Positions 5,281 through 14,794 of a DNA stretch of 31,140 bases are shown here, piece after piece. Every line of letters begins with the position of its first letter. Positions within the stretch are counted from its first letter, which is position 1. The stretch spans positions 1 through 31,140 of IMG/VR virus record IMGVR_UViG_3300037504_000994, one strand, 5' to 3'. The position numbers were made by a program, and so were the translations under genes. The notes under the pieces were generated by a model. That model did not search any database and had not been told where the DNA came from. It saw only the letters and a program-made list of their open reading frames with translations. Source of the stretch: a virus.

Positions 5281-8200
5281 CTACCGATCCGCCAGCGCCA
5301 CCACCGGCGACCGCGGTCCCCATTCCAGATCGTACCACCCGCCGCCCCACCACTCAGACGAGCTCCCCGCGTCCGCCAGGTGCCACGCACACGCGCCCGC
5401 CACCTCGCCGCGCTGGGCCAGATAGTCGAACGCCTCCCGCAGCCGCTGGCCCCACGTCACCTCGTCGTAGAAGCCGGTCCCATCCGGCAGCCGCACGATA
5501 AGATCCTCGTCACACCAGTTCAGTTCCCACATATGGAACGGGCTGTAAAGCACGCCTTCCGTGATGATCGTCGTGATCTCCTCATCCTCACCCGTCTTCT
5601 CCCGGATCCACCGGCGGTATGGTTCGTACCCCCGGAGGCACATATCATCGACGCCCTGGCCCCACGTCGGCTCGTAGTCGAACGGCCGTGCGAACGCCGC
5701 GCTGTGAACCGCTAACCACACATTAGCAGACCGGATCCACCGGGGGAGCTCGTAGCCGTGTGTGGCCATCAACCGGGCTATAAACCCCTTGAACCACATC
5801 CAGGACGAATACCGGGGATTGAGACCGCCGCGCTCCGTCGGCCCCATCGCCGGAATCGCCGGGCAGCCACCCCATTCGACGATCTGCACGGCGTCCAGCC
5901 ACCAGCTATCCGCTGCCTGGTTGACCAGCTCGACATCGTGCCAGTCCACGCGCTCGTGGTAGTCCGGCTGCCATTCCACCGTCAGGTTCAGCTCGTTCAT
6001 CACTTCCATGAATGGCTTGAACCGCGTGCCGTGAGCGGCGTTGTATGACAGAACCGTCCCGATCATCTGACGCACGGCCCGCGCCCCGTTCACGATCACC
6101 TGATTCCGGCCGGGGAGCTGCGCGTCGTCGTAGATCCGCACCACCGGCTGGATGCCGGCACCCATCAGCTTATCCATCAGGTCGTAGGTGCCCGGATGCC
6201 CGTTAAACAGCAGCTTGTACCACCGAACCCCCAGCATCCGTAGCCGGCCGATCAGCGCGTCGAGATCCTCCGGTGGCGCCGTCGAGATTGGCCCGTGGAC
6301 ACCCCTCACCGATGTCGGATCTGGGGGAGGGGGCTGATCCTTGCCCCACCCCGCTAGCCACGGCCACGAATCGCCCGGGCACTGTGTTCCGATGACGTCC
6401 TTATGCCCCCAGACACTCAGCCCCTTGCCCACCACCTCCTCGAGGTAGTCGATTAGAGCCACCAGCGACGCCATCTGGGCATCCGTCGGCTCCCGACCGT
6501 CGATGAATCTGCCCAACAGGCATACCGCGATGCCCCACCAATTCTCGTCTCCGGGGTGCGACGCACTCCCCTGTCCAAAGACCACATTCTCCAGATCGCT
6601 CGTTTGCCAGATTGTACCGTCTGCACCGATCACGTAACTGTAGCAGATCCCCGGTCGGTTTTTCCCGTCCGGCGCGACGTGATACCGCGCGATGGCCTTG
6701 ACCGTCGCGATGTCGCTCGACAGCGCGCCCGCGCTGTGGTGCACAAACACCGTATTGATCTCGCTCAACTGACGCCGGCGCCACGGATACCACGGGCTCT
6801 GTGGATTCGTCGCCATCCGGTCCCGCACGTCCACGATCTCCAGCTCCGGCTCCGGATCCTGCCCGGCCGGAGGAGGCTCACCGCCGTTCGGCAGTGGGCG
6901 AAAAACGAGTACCGCCTCGGGATCGCGCTCCGCGTAGAACGCGATGTAGTCGACGTCATCCTCGCTGAAGCCCGGCAGCTCGATGGTGCTGGTCCGCGCG
7001 TTAGGTGGTCGGTTCGCCGCCTCGTCGTGCGACGGTCCGCAGTAAATCCCCCGCTGACGCGCCTCCTGGTAGAGAACTTCTCGGATAGCTTCGTCCTGAA
7101 TCCGGTCGTAGTCGACCACCAGCACACGGCGATCATACCCCGGTTCCGGCTCCGGTTCGGGATCCGGCTCCTCCGGCTCCACGCTCAGGATCGCCCGTGC
7201 CGCATCCACCGCGATCGCGCGCCAGTGCGACAGGTGCATACGGATGTCGAAGCCCCGCCATGGCCCCCAGCTAAATAAGTGTACGTCCGTCACCTCCGGA
7301 TCCTCCGCGGCTTTCGTCAAATACCAGCGCATCTGCCGTTCCCACTCCTCGCCGGAGATTTCGGTCATCTTGCGCGCCAGATTCACCTCGGTCAGCGCCA
7401 CGGGTACGAATAGCCCGCGCGCCCGCAGGATCTCCAGCCAGTAGCGATACCTGAACGCCAATGGCCCTTTGTCCGATGCGTCGCCGTCGTAGCCCGGCAG
7501 CGCATCGCCGAACCACTTATCCATAGGATCAGCGTACTCGTGCAGGCAGAGGACAAGGCCCTCCGGATCGTCAAAGACGCCCGTCTCGACCACGGCCCGC
7601 ATCTCGTCCCACTCCGGCACGCCCAGGCTGTAGCTGAAAGCGCCGACCGTCACCCCGTCCCGCCGGCCCAGCCTACCCAGTTCCTTGAAGAATAGCCCGA
7701 GCTTGACGTGGTCGGCGTCTTGCTCATTGATGATCTCTAGGATATCGATGAGTGGTAGATAATCAGCCATCACATCCATCAGCGCGTCCCACACGCGCCC
7801 GGCCGCCGTCACAGGATCCGGGTCCAGACTGGGCCCTTCGATGTTGATGTCGTACCCCGGTAGCATCGACAGCCGGAACGTCGTGCGGATGTGCGGATTG
7901 ATCCGCTTGAATAGCCGCAGCGTGTTGGCCATCTCCGGCACACCGTAGACTTTGATCGTCGGCAAGGCCGCCGCGATCTGCGCCGGCGTCGCTTCCGGGA
8001 ACTCGCGCACCATCTGCTCGTGCAAGGCCCGGAGCTCGTCGCTGGCGCCGTTGTCGCCCAGCGTGACGTGCAGGCCCGGCGGCACCATCGCCCGTTCGAC
8101 GGGTGGCGCCGGCGGACCCGGCTCGTCCGGCTCCCCCACGACCTCCCACACAGGGGCAGCGATATAGCGGTCGTTGTGCTTCGTCCGCCACTTGTTCGAC

Positions 8201-8832
8201 GTCCGCACAAACCGCGTCATTGTCGCGCCGGTGGCCACCGCCTCGACCGCCACCGGTGCGAATTCGTTGTAGATGCTCCAGCACGTGCCCCAGATCACGG
8301 TGTCCGCGTAGGGGTCCGTGCCCCCCGTCGGGTCGAGACCCACCTGGAATGCGCAGCTCTGCAAAATGTCCACCATCTTCTGATCGTCGTACCGCTGGGG
8401 GATCGCGTCGTGCGGCATCGCAAACGCCGCCGAGCCCACGCCGTCGCTCACATCCGCCTTGTCGCCGTTCGAGTTCCAAGCGTGCGCCTGCACCTCAAAT
8501 CGGTAACGTGTCCCGGGCGTCACATCCTCGACGCGATACACCCCGCCGATGGTGCGTCCCCAAGCACTGAATAGGGCCAGGCTCCGCTCGTCACCGTGCC
8601 ACCGCTCTGGGTACACAGGCTCGGCCTCGCCGTCGACCTCCGTCAACTTGATCTCCGGCACCGGATACGGCGGCTCCGCCTCCTCCGAGTGCACGCACCA
8701 CAGATGCCATCCCTCCGGTCGCGTCACGAACCCATATGCCTCCGTCTCGTAATACTCCTGACCCTCCGCATTATCCGGCGTGTAGCACCGGATCAAATGC
8801 GGTTGCTCTTGGGCCTTCGCGTTGAAACTCAC
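5281..8832 (-). CDS. Giant modular lysin: amidase between two glycosidase-like barrels
   Basis: This is an 1183-aa protein. The GTG at 8832 is preferred because AGGAGG lies six bases upstream; a GTG at 8847 would include that signal as codons. Numbered from 8832, there is a ~245-aa beta-rich N-terminus. A clan GH-A-like barrel follows, with the Asn-Glu pair in EIINEQD (E370) and a second Glu in LTEVN (E482). After a PEPEPEPEP linker and a ~100-aa segment comes an N-acetylmuramoyl-L-alanine amidase (Amidase_2/PGRP), with zinc ligands in FVHHSAG (~698), GHKDV (H810) and QCPGD (C818). A second GH-A-like barrel ends the protein, with MNELN (E947) and ITEGV (E1092). It is the last late gene, behind the tail fibre, so it could be a virion-borne wall-degrading enzyme or the lysis enzyme. 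No holin is seen nearby. Confidence 0.82.
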   Translation of the reverse strand: MSFNAKAQEQPHLIRCYTPDNAEGQEYYETEAYGFVTRPEGWHLWCVHSEEAEPPYPVPEIKLTEVDGEAEPVYPERWHGDERSLALFSAWGRTIGGVYRVEDVTPGTRYRFEVQAHAWNSNGDKADVSDGVGSAAFAMPHDAIPQRYDDQKMVDILQSCAFQVGLDPTGGTDPYADTVIWGTCWSIYNEFAPVAVEAVATGATMTRFVRTSNKWRTKHNDRYIAAPVWEVVGEPDEPGPPAPPVERAMVPPGLHVTLGDNGASDELRALHEQMVREFPEATPAQIAAALPTIKVYGVPEMANTLRLFKRINPHIRTTFRLSMLPGYDINIEGPSLDPDPVTAAGRVWDALMDVMADYLPLIDILEIINEQDADHVKLGLFFKELGRLGRRDGVTVGAFSYSLGVPEWDEMRAVVETGVFDDPEGLVLCLHEYADPMDKWFGDALPGYDGDASDKGPLAFRYRYWLEILRARGLFVPVALTEVNLARKMTEISGEEWERQMRWYLTKAAEDPEVTDVHLFSWGPWRGFDIRMHLSHWRAIAVDAARAILSVEPEEPDPEPEPEPGYDRRVLVVDYDRIQDEAIREVLYQEARQRGIYCGPSHDEAANRPPNARTSTIELPGFSEDDVDYIAFYAERDPEAVLVFRPLPNGGEPPPAGQDPEPELEIVDVRDRMATNPQSPWYPWRRRQLSEINTVFVHHSAGALSSDIATVKAIARYHVAPDGKNRPGICYSYVIGADGTIWQTSDLENVVFGQGSASHPGDENWWGIAVCLLGRFIDGREPTDAQMASLVALIDYLEEVVGKGLSVWGHKDVIGTQCPGDSWPWLAGWGKDQPPPPDPTSVRGVHGPISTAPPEDLDALIGRLRMLGVRWYKLLFNGHPGTYDLMDKLMGAGIQPVVRIYDDAQLPGRNQVIVNGARAVRQMIGTVLSYNAAHGTRFKPFMEVMNELNLTVEWQPDYHERVDWHDVELVNQAADSWWLDAVQIVEWGGCPAIPAMGPTERGGLNPRYSSWMWFKGFIARLMATHGYELPRWIRSANVWLAVHSAAFARPFDYEPTWGQGVDDMCLRGYEPYRRWIREKTGEDEEITTIITEGVLYSPFHMWELNWCDEDLIVRLPDGTGFYDEVTWGQRLREAFDYLAQRGEVAGACAWHLADAGSSSEWWGGGWYDLEWGPRSPVVALADR
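5706..5732. repeat. 27-bp dispersed palindrome, copy 2 (in lysin gene)
   Basis: Arms GAACCGCTAA and TTAGCAGACC flank the spacer CCACACA. It lies inside the coding sequence of the second barrel and encodes RSANVWLAV. The right arm matches the consensus perfectly. Confidence 0.8.
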
Positions 8833-8860
8833 GTCCCACCTCCTCACATCGTAAATTGCA

Positions 8861-8887
8861 GGTCCGCTAACCCTCTATTAGTGGATC
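8861..8887. repeat. 27-bp dispersed palindrome, copy 3
   Basis: Arms GGTCCGCTAA and TTAGTGGATC flank the spacer CCCTCTA. It covers the last codons and the stop of the coiled-coil gene and ends 29 bases upstream of the lysin start. Confidence 0.85.
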
Positions 8888-9178
8888 AACCTCCTCGTCG
8901 TGCGCTCCCTCGTCCGCGGCTTCTGTCGCCGGTCGCTCAACCTCACCGTCGTCGGCTTCCGCCGGCGGATCAGGTGCCCGGAATATCACCGCCGATCCGT
9001 CAGGATCCGAACGCACCTGATATCTGCCCTCCGGAAGGCTGTACTTCTGCCGCAACATCTCGATCTGCTCGTTTTCGGCCTCAGCTATGTCCTGGAACTC
9101 CTCCTGCAGCCGCTGCCGTTCCCGCGCCAACGCTACGAAAATCCGAATCTGTGTCTTGCTCAACCGTCGCTCGATCAT
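8867..9178 (-). CDS. Small coiled-coil protein between fibre and lysin
   Basis: This is a 103-aa protein with AAGGAG upstream of ATG 9178, starting 11 bases after the fibre stop. Residues ~10-50 (IFVALARERQRLQEEFQDIA then EAENEQIEMLRQKY) form a clear amphipathic coiled coil. The C-terminal third is acidic and disordered (EADDGEVERPATEAADEGAH). It has no transmembrane segment, so it is not a holin of usual type. Its place suggests a fibre chaperone, a trimerisation aid or a small virion protein. No family was recognised. Confidence 0.6.
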   Translation of the reverse strand: MIERRLSKTQIRIFVALARERQRLQEEFQDIAEAENEQIEMLRQKYSLPEGRYQVRSDPDGSAVIFRAPDPPAEADDGEVERPATEAADEGAHDEEVDPLIEG

Positions 9179-9188
9179 AGTTTCTCCT

Positions 9189-12100
9189 TTACCACGCTGT
9201 TCCTGCGCTGTGGTCGTGAATGATGGTGTATGTAGTTGATCCCCCGGCCTTTGACGCGACGAGAACATCCCCGTCGTCGCCCTTCCCTGTCCCGTCGCTC
9301 ATCCAGACAACGGCCTCGCCCTCGCTTGGCTCTGTGGGGTCACTGGAGCGTTCCGTGAAGTGGATTGCGCCTGTATCCGGATCGGTGCTCCGATTTCCGA
9401 TCATGATTCCTCGCCCAACCCGAATGTCGCCAACGGTAAAAATATCACCGTGGCCAGGGGATAATGATGCGTTGTTGCCGACGCTAACGCCGTCATCAAT
9501 AATCAGTTCCGGCAAAACGGTGATGTCGCTCGCGCCTATAGACAGTTTCGTTGATGTGCTTATGCTAAAAACAAATGCATCTGCTACAGTACCAAAGTCA
9601 AAAATTTCTACGCCAGCATTATCATAGTAGCTAATGGTAGCCTTTTCGGTCGCGCCATTTTTGAATAGGAGCCGGGCGGTTGACGATTGTGGGAAAATCA
9701 ATCCTTCGCTGTCAAGTCGGACATTTCCGCCGCCAGCCAGGATCGCCCCATCTGTTCCCACCTCCACCTGAACCGTCGCGGAACCGTCACCGTAGAAGCC
9801 GAACTTGCCTGTGCTTTGGTCCCACCGAATTGCCGCCGAACCGCTCACATTGTCACCCAGCACAAGGTCAGCCTTGTCCATCGTAAAGCCGCCCCAGCTT
9901 TTACCGTCCTCCAGGCTCAGCCCAAACGCCTCGTTGCCGTCCTCGTCATAGGCGAACCATCCGCCAGCGTCAATGCTGGTCCTCGCCCCGCTGGTGCTCG
10001 TCGCTAGCAAGAATCGTCCGTCAAGGATGTACACCCCCGGCGCATCCAGCGCCCCCGTGTCCGCCAACGGCGCCCCCCGCTGGTACAGCCCGGCGACTTG
10101 CTCAGCGGTGAGGCCAGTTGCCAATACTGCAATTTGCGACAACGCGACACCAACCGTTCCCGCTCCGGCGCTGACGACGATGCCACGGAAATCAAAGCTC
10201 GCTTCCGACTGAGACGTGTTTTGCAGCTCTACACCATCCTCATAACTACGAACAGTAGTGCCGTCCCATGTCACCGCCGCGACATGCCACTCATCATCAG
10301 TCAGGCTAGCGGACGACCCCGCTAATGACGACCCGGTAAACGAGCGATTATCCAACTCCCAATACCAACGGTCGCCGTCTTGATTCCAAAGTGCGTAGAG
10401 ATCGCCACTACCGCCATCGTTGAGCAAAACGGGATATCCACTAATGTTACTCGCGTCGGCCAACACCCGATAGATTAGGATGATGCTGCCAGACGTGAGC
10501 GTTTTTGAGCTCTGCGAATAAGTCAGCGTCGTCGCAGACCGTGTGCTTGTGCTTTCGTGTGCAGTGCCCGACCACGCTCCCCACGTCAAGGAGCCATCGA
10601 CATAGGTCGTAGCATATGCACCCTTTTCGAGTTGTACACTATCGATATTAATATCCGATGCGGAGCGCAATCGAATCATAATGCCTGTGCTAGTGCCGGA
10701 GCCCAATGTCACAGTATATGTGTGTCGGGTCCACGTCGGCTGCGCCGTATACGTGCCGGATGTGTGCCATCCATCGACGCTGTCATAGACCCGGAGCTCA
10801 AACGTGCCGGAACCTTCCACGTAGACAGACAACGTCACCTGGTCGTCGCTTAAATCCGCATTGATATAATCGTAAATGTAATCTAGGTTGCTACCGGCAA
10901 TATGTAGGTGCGTATCGCCATGCACTGCACTTATCGTACGATATTCAAACGTGGAAAGCGAACTATCGTCACTCCATCCCGTTTGAGCTTCCATCGAACC
11001 ATGTTCGGCGTAGTTGGTAGTCCCCTTCTCCACCACCAACGCTCGTGTGTCAGGCCATCTACCAGCCACCTGATGGAACGCTCCCGAAATCGTCGCCGCC
11101 TGCCCCCGCAGCGATGTCCACGACGTGCTTGTGATCGGGCAGTCAGAATTGAGCAGTAACAGGCCGTCGGCGGTGGAGAAGAGTTGCTCACCGAAGCCGG
11201 TGGTGAATTTGGTCGCGTCCACCGTTCCTTCGATCAGCGCATCCCCGCGAATCCTCAGGCTATTGGTTTCGTCGTAGGCCATCCACTTGTCGCCGCTGTA
11301 ATCTCCGATGAAAATGCCGTATTCCTCACTGGAGTAGTCTGCCAATCCGTTGAGGTCGCCCAGCCGGATAAGCTCGGTCTGCGCGTTATAGGTCGCGCCG
11401 TGCTTGAGGATGCTGATGCGCGGCGTGTCGTAGGCGTTAAGCTCGATCCGCCCGTCCCCCTCCTGACCGAAGGCCGCGAAGGGCGCGCCGTTGGGCCAGG
11501 TGTTCGCGCCGGACCCATCCACGTCCCGCGTTACATTCCAGACATTCGCGCCGACGTAGCTGCCCAACTCCATGTATTCCACCTTGAGCGACTGTCGGAA
11601 CACGATGAAGTCTCCGGCGCTGAGGACGCTATCGGAGACGCCCAGGTCGATTTGCGTTTCCGAGCCGTCGATGTCCTCCTGAGTCGTGCCGCCGTACTTG
11701 GTGATGTAAAACCAGCCGCCCAGTAGCGTGATGGTGTTTTCTGCGAAGATGATCGTGTCCAACTCGGAGAGCCAGCCCTTGCGCCACAGGAGCGTGCTGG
11801 TGCCGATGTCGTAGGTGTCCGTCGTCTTGGGGATGAGGTGGTCTGCCACGCGATATGGGTCAAAGTCGCCGGATAGCGTCAGATCCACTAGTTGCAGCCC
11901 GCCGCCCGCGTCAGATTGCAGAATCGACGCCGCAGCGCCCGGATTGCTGGAGGTGGTCACTTCGTGCGTGTGGCTGCTCGCCGTCACCGCGTTGGATGTC
12001 CCGGTATTGAGCGTCGAAGGCGTTCCCAGCGCCACCGCATCGGCGGCTACCGTCAGCCCGTCGCCGTCCCCCACGGCCAGCGCGCTACCTCCGCCGCCGG

Positions 12101-12515
12101 TCAGCCCGTCGCCGGCCGCCTCCGCAGCAATGCGGTAGGCGTTGCTGGACACCTCAATGCCGTGGCCCGGTGAGCCCACATCCACCCCATCGACGTTGCC
12201 GACGTTGGTGATGGCGTTGCCCCCCATATTGAGCGCGCCGGTCATCGAGCGCGCCCCGTTGTGTTTCAGGAACTGAGGTGCCTGCGCATCATCCAGCGTC
12301 CCGGTGTGGATCGCCGTGTCGTTCAGCCCGTGCTGTGACGTGACGCCGGACCCACCCGAGGATCCTCCGCCGGATGTGGTCGCACCGCCGATGTTTAGCT
12401 CGTCGTCCCGGCCCAGCCAGATCTGCTGTTGCAGGTTGCGGTTCGGGTCGTAAAAGTTGATCGGCACCTCGTAACCGACGAGGGCGATCTCCTCGTCACT
12501 CAGTTCGTAGGGCAT
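9189..12515 (-). CDS. Long tail fibre with LamG-like domain
   Basis: This is an 1108-aa protein. The N-terminus (YELSDEEIALVGYEVPINFY) is followed by a Gly/Ser linker and a fibre-like repeat zone (LNDTAIHTGTLDDAQAPQFL, GDGLTGGGGSALAVGDGDGL). Residues ~480-640 look like a carbohydrate-binding beta sandwich (SMEAQTGWSDDSSLSTFEYR). Residues ~670-835 resemble a LamG/concanavalin domain (LTDDEWHVAAVTWDGTTVRS, ending LTAEQVAGLYQRG). The C-terminal ~270 residues are beta-rich with low-complexity Gly/Ser/Thr. It would bind the host surface. The start has GGAG directly upstream and behind that copy 4 of the 27-bp palindrome. DNA from about 9400 to 11100 is visibly more A+T-rich than the N-terminal half, suggesting domain exchange. 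Confidence 0.8.
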   Translation of the reverse strand: MPYELSDEEIALVGYEVPINFYDPNRNLQQQIWLGRDDELNIGGATTSGGGSSGGSGVTSQHGLNDTAIHTGTLDDAQAPQFLKHNGARSMTGALNMGGNAITNVGNVDGVDVGSPGHGIEVSSNAYRIAAEAAGDGLTGGGGSALAVGDGDGLTVAADAVALGTPSTLNTGTSNAVTASSHTHEVTTSSNPGAAASILQSDAGGGLQLVDLTLSGDFDPYRVADHLIPKTTDTYDIGTSTLLWRKGWLSELDTIIFAENTITLLGGWFYITKYGGTTQEDIDGSETQIDLGVSDSVLSAGDFIVFRQSLKVEYMELGSYVGANVWNVTRDVDGSGANTWPNGAPFAAFGQEGDGRIELNAYDTPRISILKHGATYNAQTELIRLGDLNGLADYSSEEYGIFIGDYSGDKWMAYDETNSLRIRGDALIEGTVDATKFTTGFGEQLFSTADGLLLLNSDCPITSTSWTSLRGQAATISGAFHQVAGRWPDTRALVVEKGTTNYAEHGSMEAQTGWSDDSSLSTFEYRTISAVHGDTHLHIAGSNLDYIYDYINADLSDDQVTLSVYVEGSGTFELRVYDSVDGWHTSGTYTAQPTWTRHTYTVTLGSGTSTGIMIRLRSASDINIDSVQLEKGAYATTYVDGSLTWGAWSGTAHESTSTRSATTLTYSQSSKTLTSGSIILIYRVLADASNISGYPVLLNDGGSGDLYALWNQDGDRWYWELDNRSFTGSSLAGSSASLTDDEWHVAAVTWDGTTVRSYEDGVELQNTSQSEASFDFRGIVVSAGAGTVGVALSQIAVLATGLTAEQVAGLYQRGAPLADTGALDAPGVYILDGRFLLATSTSGARTSIDAGGWFAYDEDGNEAFGLSLEDGKSWGGFTMDKADLVLGDNVSGSAAIRWDQSTGKFGFYGDGSATVQVEVGTDGAILAGGGNVRLDSEGLIFPQSSTARLLFKNGATEKATISYYDNAGVEIFDFGTVADAFVFSISTSTKLSIGASDITVLPELIIDDGVSVGNNASLSPGHGDIFTVGDIRVGRGIMIGNRSTDPDTGAIHFTERSSDPTEPSEGEAVVWMSDGTGKGDDGDVLVASKAGGSTTYTIIHDHSAGTAW

Positions 12516-12524
12516 CGGGTCTCC

Positions 12525-12551
12525 GTTCCGCTAACCGGTTATTAGCAGACC
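12525..12551. repeat. 27-bp dispersed palindrome, copy 4
   Basis: Arms GTTCCGCTAA and TTAGCAGACC flank the spacer CCGGTTA. It lies just upstream of the tail-fibre ribosome-binding site, in the 54-bp gap after the C1q-like gene. Confidence 0.85.
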
Positions 12552-12569
12552 ACCTCGTAGCGAATAGCA

Positions 12570-13220
12570 TCAATTCGGTCTCACAAACTCCGCCCAGAAA
12601 TAGGCGGTCGCGATGTTGATGTCTTGATCAACGTAGACCTGGCACGTGATATAGTCCCCTGCCGCGAAGTCGTAGGGGCGGCACGCCAACGGCAGCATCA
12701 GGTCGTGCCCGGCGACGCGGTACGTCGGGTTGTGGAACTTGCCGATCTCGGTCGTGCCGTTCAAAAGAATCCGCACGCCGAAGATCAACTCGTTGCTGGA
12801 GATTCCGTCACTGTCGAACTCTACATTCGCGCCCACGCGGTAGATGCCGTCACCGTTGGCGACAAACGTCAGTCGCTCCGTATTCGTGCTCGTATCGTGC
12901 ATCGCATTGGTGTCCAGGTCCTCGGCATCAAACTCAATGTCGTCCCACGACGACACGGTCGGATCGAACGCACTGCTGATATATACGCTGACGACCGGTT
13001 GGATCTGCCAGCGGGGCCGCGCGGAACCCGCGACGAGCACGTCGTGCTGGCTCCCGATCGCCAGACGCGTGACCGCCTTACTCCCCGTGGCGATAACGAT
13101 ATCGCCCTCGGTCGTCACCTGATTCACGCCCGTCGCCAGCAGCGACGAGCGCACGTTGTTGCCCCACGTCGTGGCGATGACCGCCCCGTTGCTTACCGCG
13201 CCCGGATCGAAAAATGCCAT
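12570..13220 (-). CDS. Tail protein with C1q/TNF-like C-terminal domain
   Basis: This is a 216-aa protein starting with GGAGG ten bases upstream, 12 bases after the hub gene stop. The first ~70 residues (MAFFDPGAVSNGAVIATTWG...) resemble the N-terminal attachment segments of phage appendage proteins. From ~75 to the end the pattern (TERLTFVANGDGIYRVGANV, VRILLNGTTEIGKF, FAAGDYITCQVYVDQDINI, YFWAEFVRPN) matches the C1q/TNF-like jelly roll common at the tips of phage tail proteins and spikes. It probably forms trimers and binds receptor or other tail parts. Confidence 0.7.
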   Translation of the reverse strand: MAFFDPGAVSNGAVIATTWGNNVRSSLLATGVNQVTTEGDIVIATGSKAVTRLAIGSQHDVLVAGSARPRWQIQPVVSVYISSAFDPTVSSWDDIEFDAEDLDTNAMHDTSTNTERLTFVANGDGIYRVGANVEFDSDGISSNELIFGVRILLNGTTEIGKFHNPTYRVAGHDLMLPLACRPYDFAAGDYITCQVYVDQDINIATAYFWAEFVRPN

Positions 13221-13232
13221 CTCAATAGCCTC

Positions 13233-14762
13233 CTAGTAAATCCACACGTCCCCGCCCTGCCAGGTCGACGTGTTCCACGTGCCCGCCGTCGCCCCGTAGT
13301 CATAGGCCTCTTCCAGATCCATAGAGACCACGTGCTCGCCCGTCCGGAAGTCGATCTCGTGCCGCAACCCGTAGATGAATCCCTCGAAGCTGCTCAGGCC
13401 CACCTGCGTCTCCGTCACGTCCACCCGGTCCACCAGCTCCAGATCGCGCGCCGCCGCCATCATCGTGGCGTTGTAGTTGGCCAGGAACTGCACGTTCCGC
13501 ACCATCCCCCGCGGGTCCTTGTAGTAATCGAGCAGGAAGTCGGCCAATGACGCCGCCTCTGCCTCACTGCTGATCAGCACCGCGTCGATGGGCAGCCGCA
13601 GCTTGCCGTAGAGTCCCTGGCTCGTCGCGTCCTCCTCTACCAGCGTCACCGACCGCGCCCGGACCGCGTAGCCGCGCACCCGCAGCGTCTGCACGTAGAC
13701 GGCGTGAGCCGCGCCGTTGGTCAGCGTCACCTCGGCGTGATCGCCGTAGGCGTCCATACCGGAGGTGACGTTGGAAGTCTCGTCGTCGCCCTCCCCGCCC
13801 TCGTCGCTGGTACATTCGTAATCCGTCGACGCCACCGGTGTAATCGCGTCTTTGCCGCCCAATGAGACGGCGATGTTGCTGGGATCCTGGTAGCGGATCG
13901 TGAAGGTGCGGCTCGCCCCGGCCTCGATGATCGGCGCCGTGCCGTCCGAAAGCTTCCCCAGCACCTCCGGAGAGGATCCCACCCTGCGGGGATGGCACGT
14001 CACCTCGATGTAGTTGAAGATCTGAGTCTCGCTCATCTCGTAGTCCAGCCCGATCATCGTGTCGTCCAGCGTCAGCTCCGCCGCCGCGTCCAGCGGCATC
14101 TGGTGCCGGTTGATGAAGGTCGGCTTGCCGTCGCCGGCGAAGAAGAACTTGCCCCAGTCCGCCGTGCACGCATCCAGCACCTTGTCGCTGGCCCGGATAT
14201 CCTGGACCGGTCCGTTGGCCGCTTCGCGCTCCCAACTCCACCGGTCGGAGCTGGTCGGGAAGAGATTGATCCCTGCCTGGAAGTCGGTGGTCGGTGGGGA
14301 GTCGTAGACCGCGTTGATCACGTCGTCGATCACCTCGTCGGCGTAGACGTCGGTCACCAGCGCGATAGCGCCCTCGCTGGTGTCCAGCACCTTCATATCG
14401 TCTACGCACTCGATCATCGTCACCCGGTCCGCGCTGTACTGGTCCGCCGTCGGCTTGATCGAGGTCAGGTAGCCCGCGAATAGCGTCGTCGTCGTCCCGT
14501 CATAGGTCATCTCGAACTTGACCTTGCGCCGGGGCCGCACGTTGGCCGCCAGCGGCGGGCTGTAGTCCTGGTCCACGTTGTTCAGAATCGCGCTCAGTCG
14601 CCCCACCCGCGTCATCCGGGCCAGCGGATCGGAGAATCCCCGGTCGATGACGACCTTGTCCAGCATATCCGAGGTGACGTCCTCGCCGGCGTCGCCGTAG
14701 TCTCCATCCCCGTTCCAGTCGATGGAGAGCGTGTAGGTTGCCGTTTCCGTCGTGACCGTCAT
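13233..14762 (-). CDS. Tail hub / minor tail protein
   Basis: This is a 509-aa protein. The opening (TYTLSIDWNGDGDYGDAGED) and long beta-rich body are typical of the baseplate hub or minor tail protein encoded after the tape measure in siphoviruses. The NGDGDYGDAGED stretch has EF-hand-like calcium-binding spacing of Asp and Gly. It is separated from the tape measure gene by the plus-strand moron cassette, breaking the usual direct succession. Its ribosome-binding site AGGGGA lies inside the left arm of copy 5 of the 27-bp palindrome, so a protein bound there, or that arm in mRNA, could affect it. Confidence 0.7.
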   Translation of the reverse strand: MTVTTETATYTLSIDWNGDGDYGDAGEDVTSDMLDKVVIDRGFSDPLARMTRVGRLSAILNNVDQDYSPPLAANVRPRRKVKFEMTYDGTTTTLFAGYLTSIKPTADQYSADRVTMIECVDDMKVLDTSEGAIALVTDVYADEVIDDVINAVYDSPPTTDFQAGINLFPTSSDRWSWEREAANGPVQDIRASDKVLDACTADWGKFFFAGDGKPTFINRHQMPLDAAAELTLDDTMIGLDYEMSETQIFNYIEVTCHPRRVGSSPEVLGKLSDGTAPIIEAGASRTFTIRYQDPSNIAVSLGGKDAITPVASTDYECTSDEGGEGDDETSNVTSGMDAYGDHAEVTLTNGAAHAVYVQTLRVRGYAVRARSVTLVEEDATSQGLYGKLRLPIDAVLISSEAEAASLADFLLDYYKDPRGMVRNVQFLANYNATMMAAARDLELVDRVDVTETQVGLSSFEGFIYGLRHEIDFRTGEHVVSMDLEEAYDYGATAGTWNTSTWQGGDVWIY

Positions 14763-14763
14763 T

Positions 14764-14790
14764 GTTCCCCTAATTCACTATTAGCAGACC
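14764..14790. repeat. 27-bp dispersed palindrome, copy 5
   Basis: Arms GTTCCCCTAA and TTAGCAGACC flank the spacer TTCACTA. It overlaps the ribosome-binding site of the hub gene and ends four bases before the SOS box of the divergent moron promoter. Confidence 0.85.
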
Positions 14791-14794
14791 ACTA

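Noticed and set aside
8832-9268. Holin gene next to the lysin
   Set aside because: The only small gene there is a soluble charged coiled coil without a transmembrane segment; no holin is recognised in the window.
10301-10340. Further palindrome copy near TAGCGGAC and CCGCTAAT
   Set aside because: The elements are in the wrong order and spacing for arm-7-arm, so it does not fit the family.
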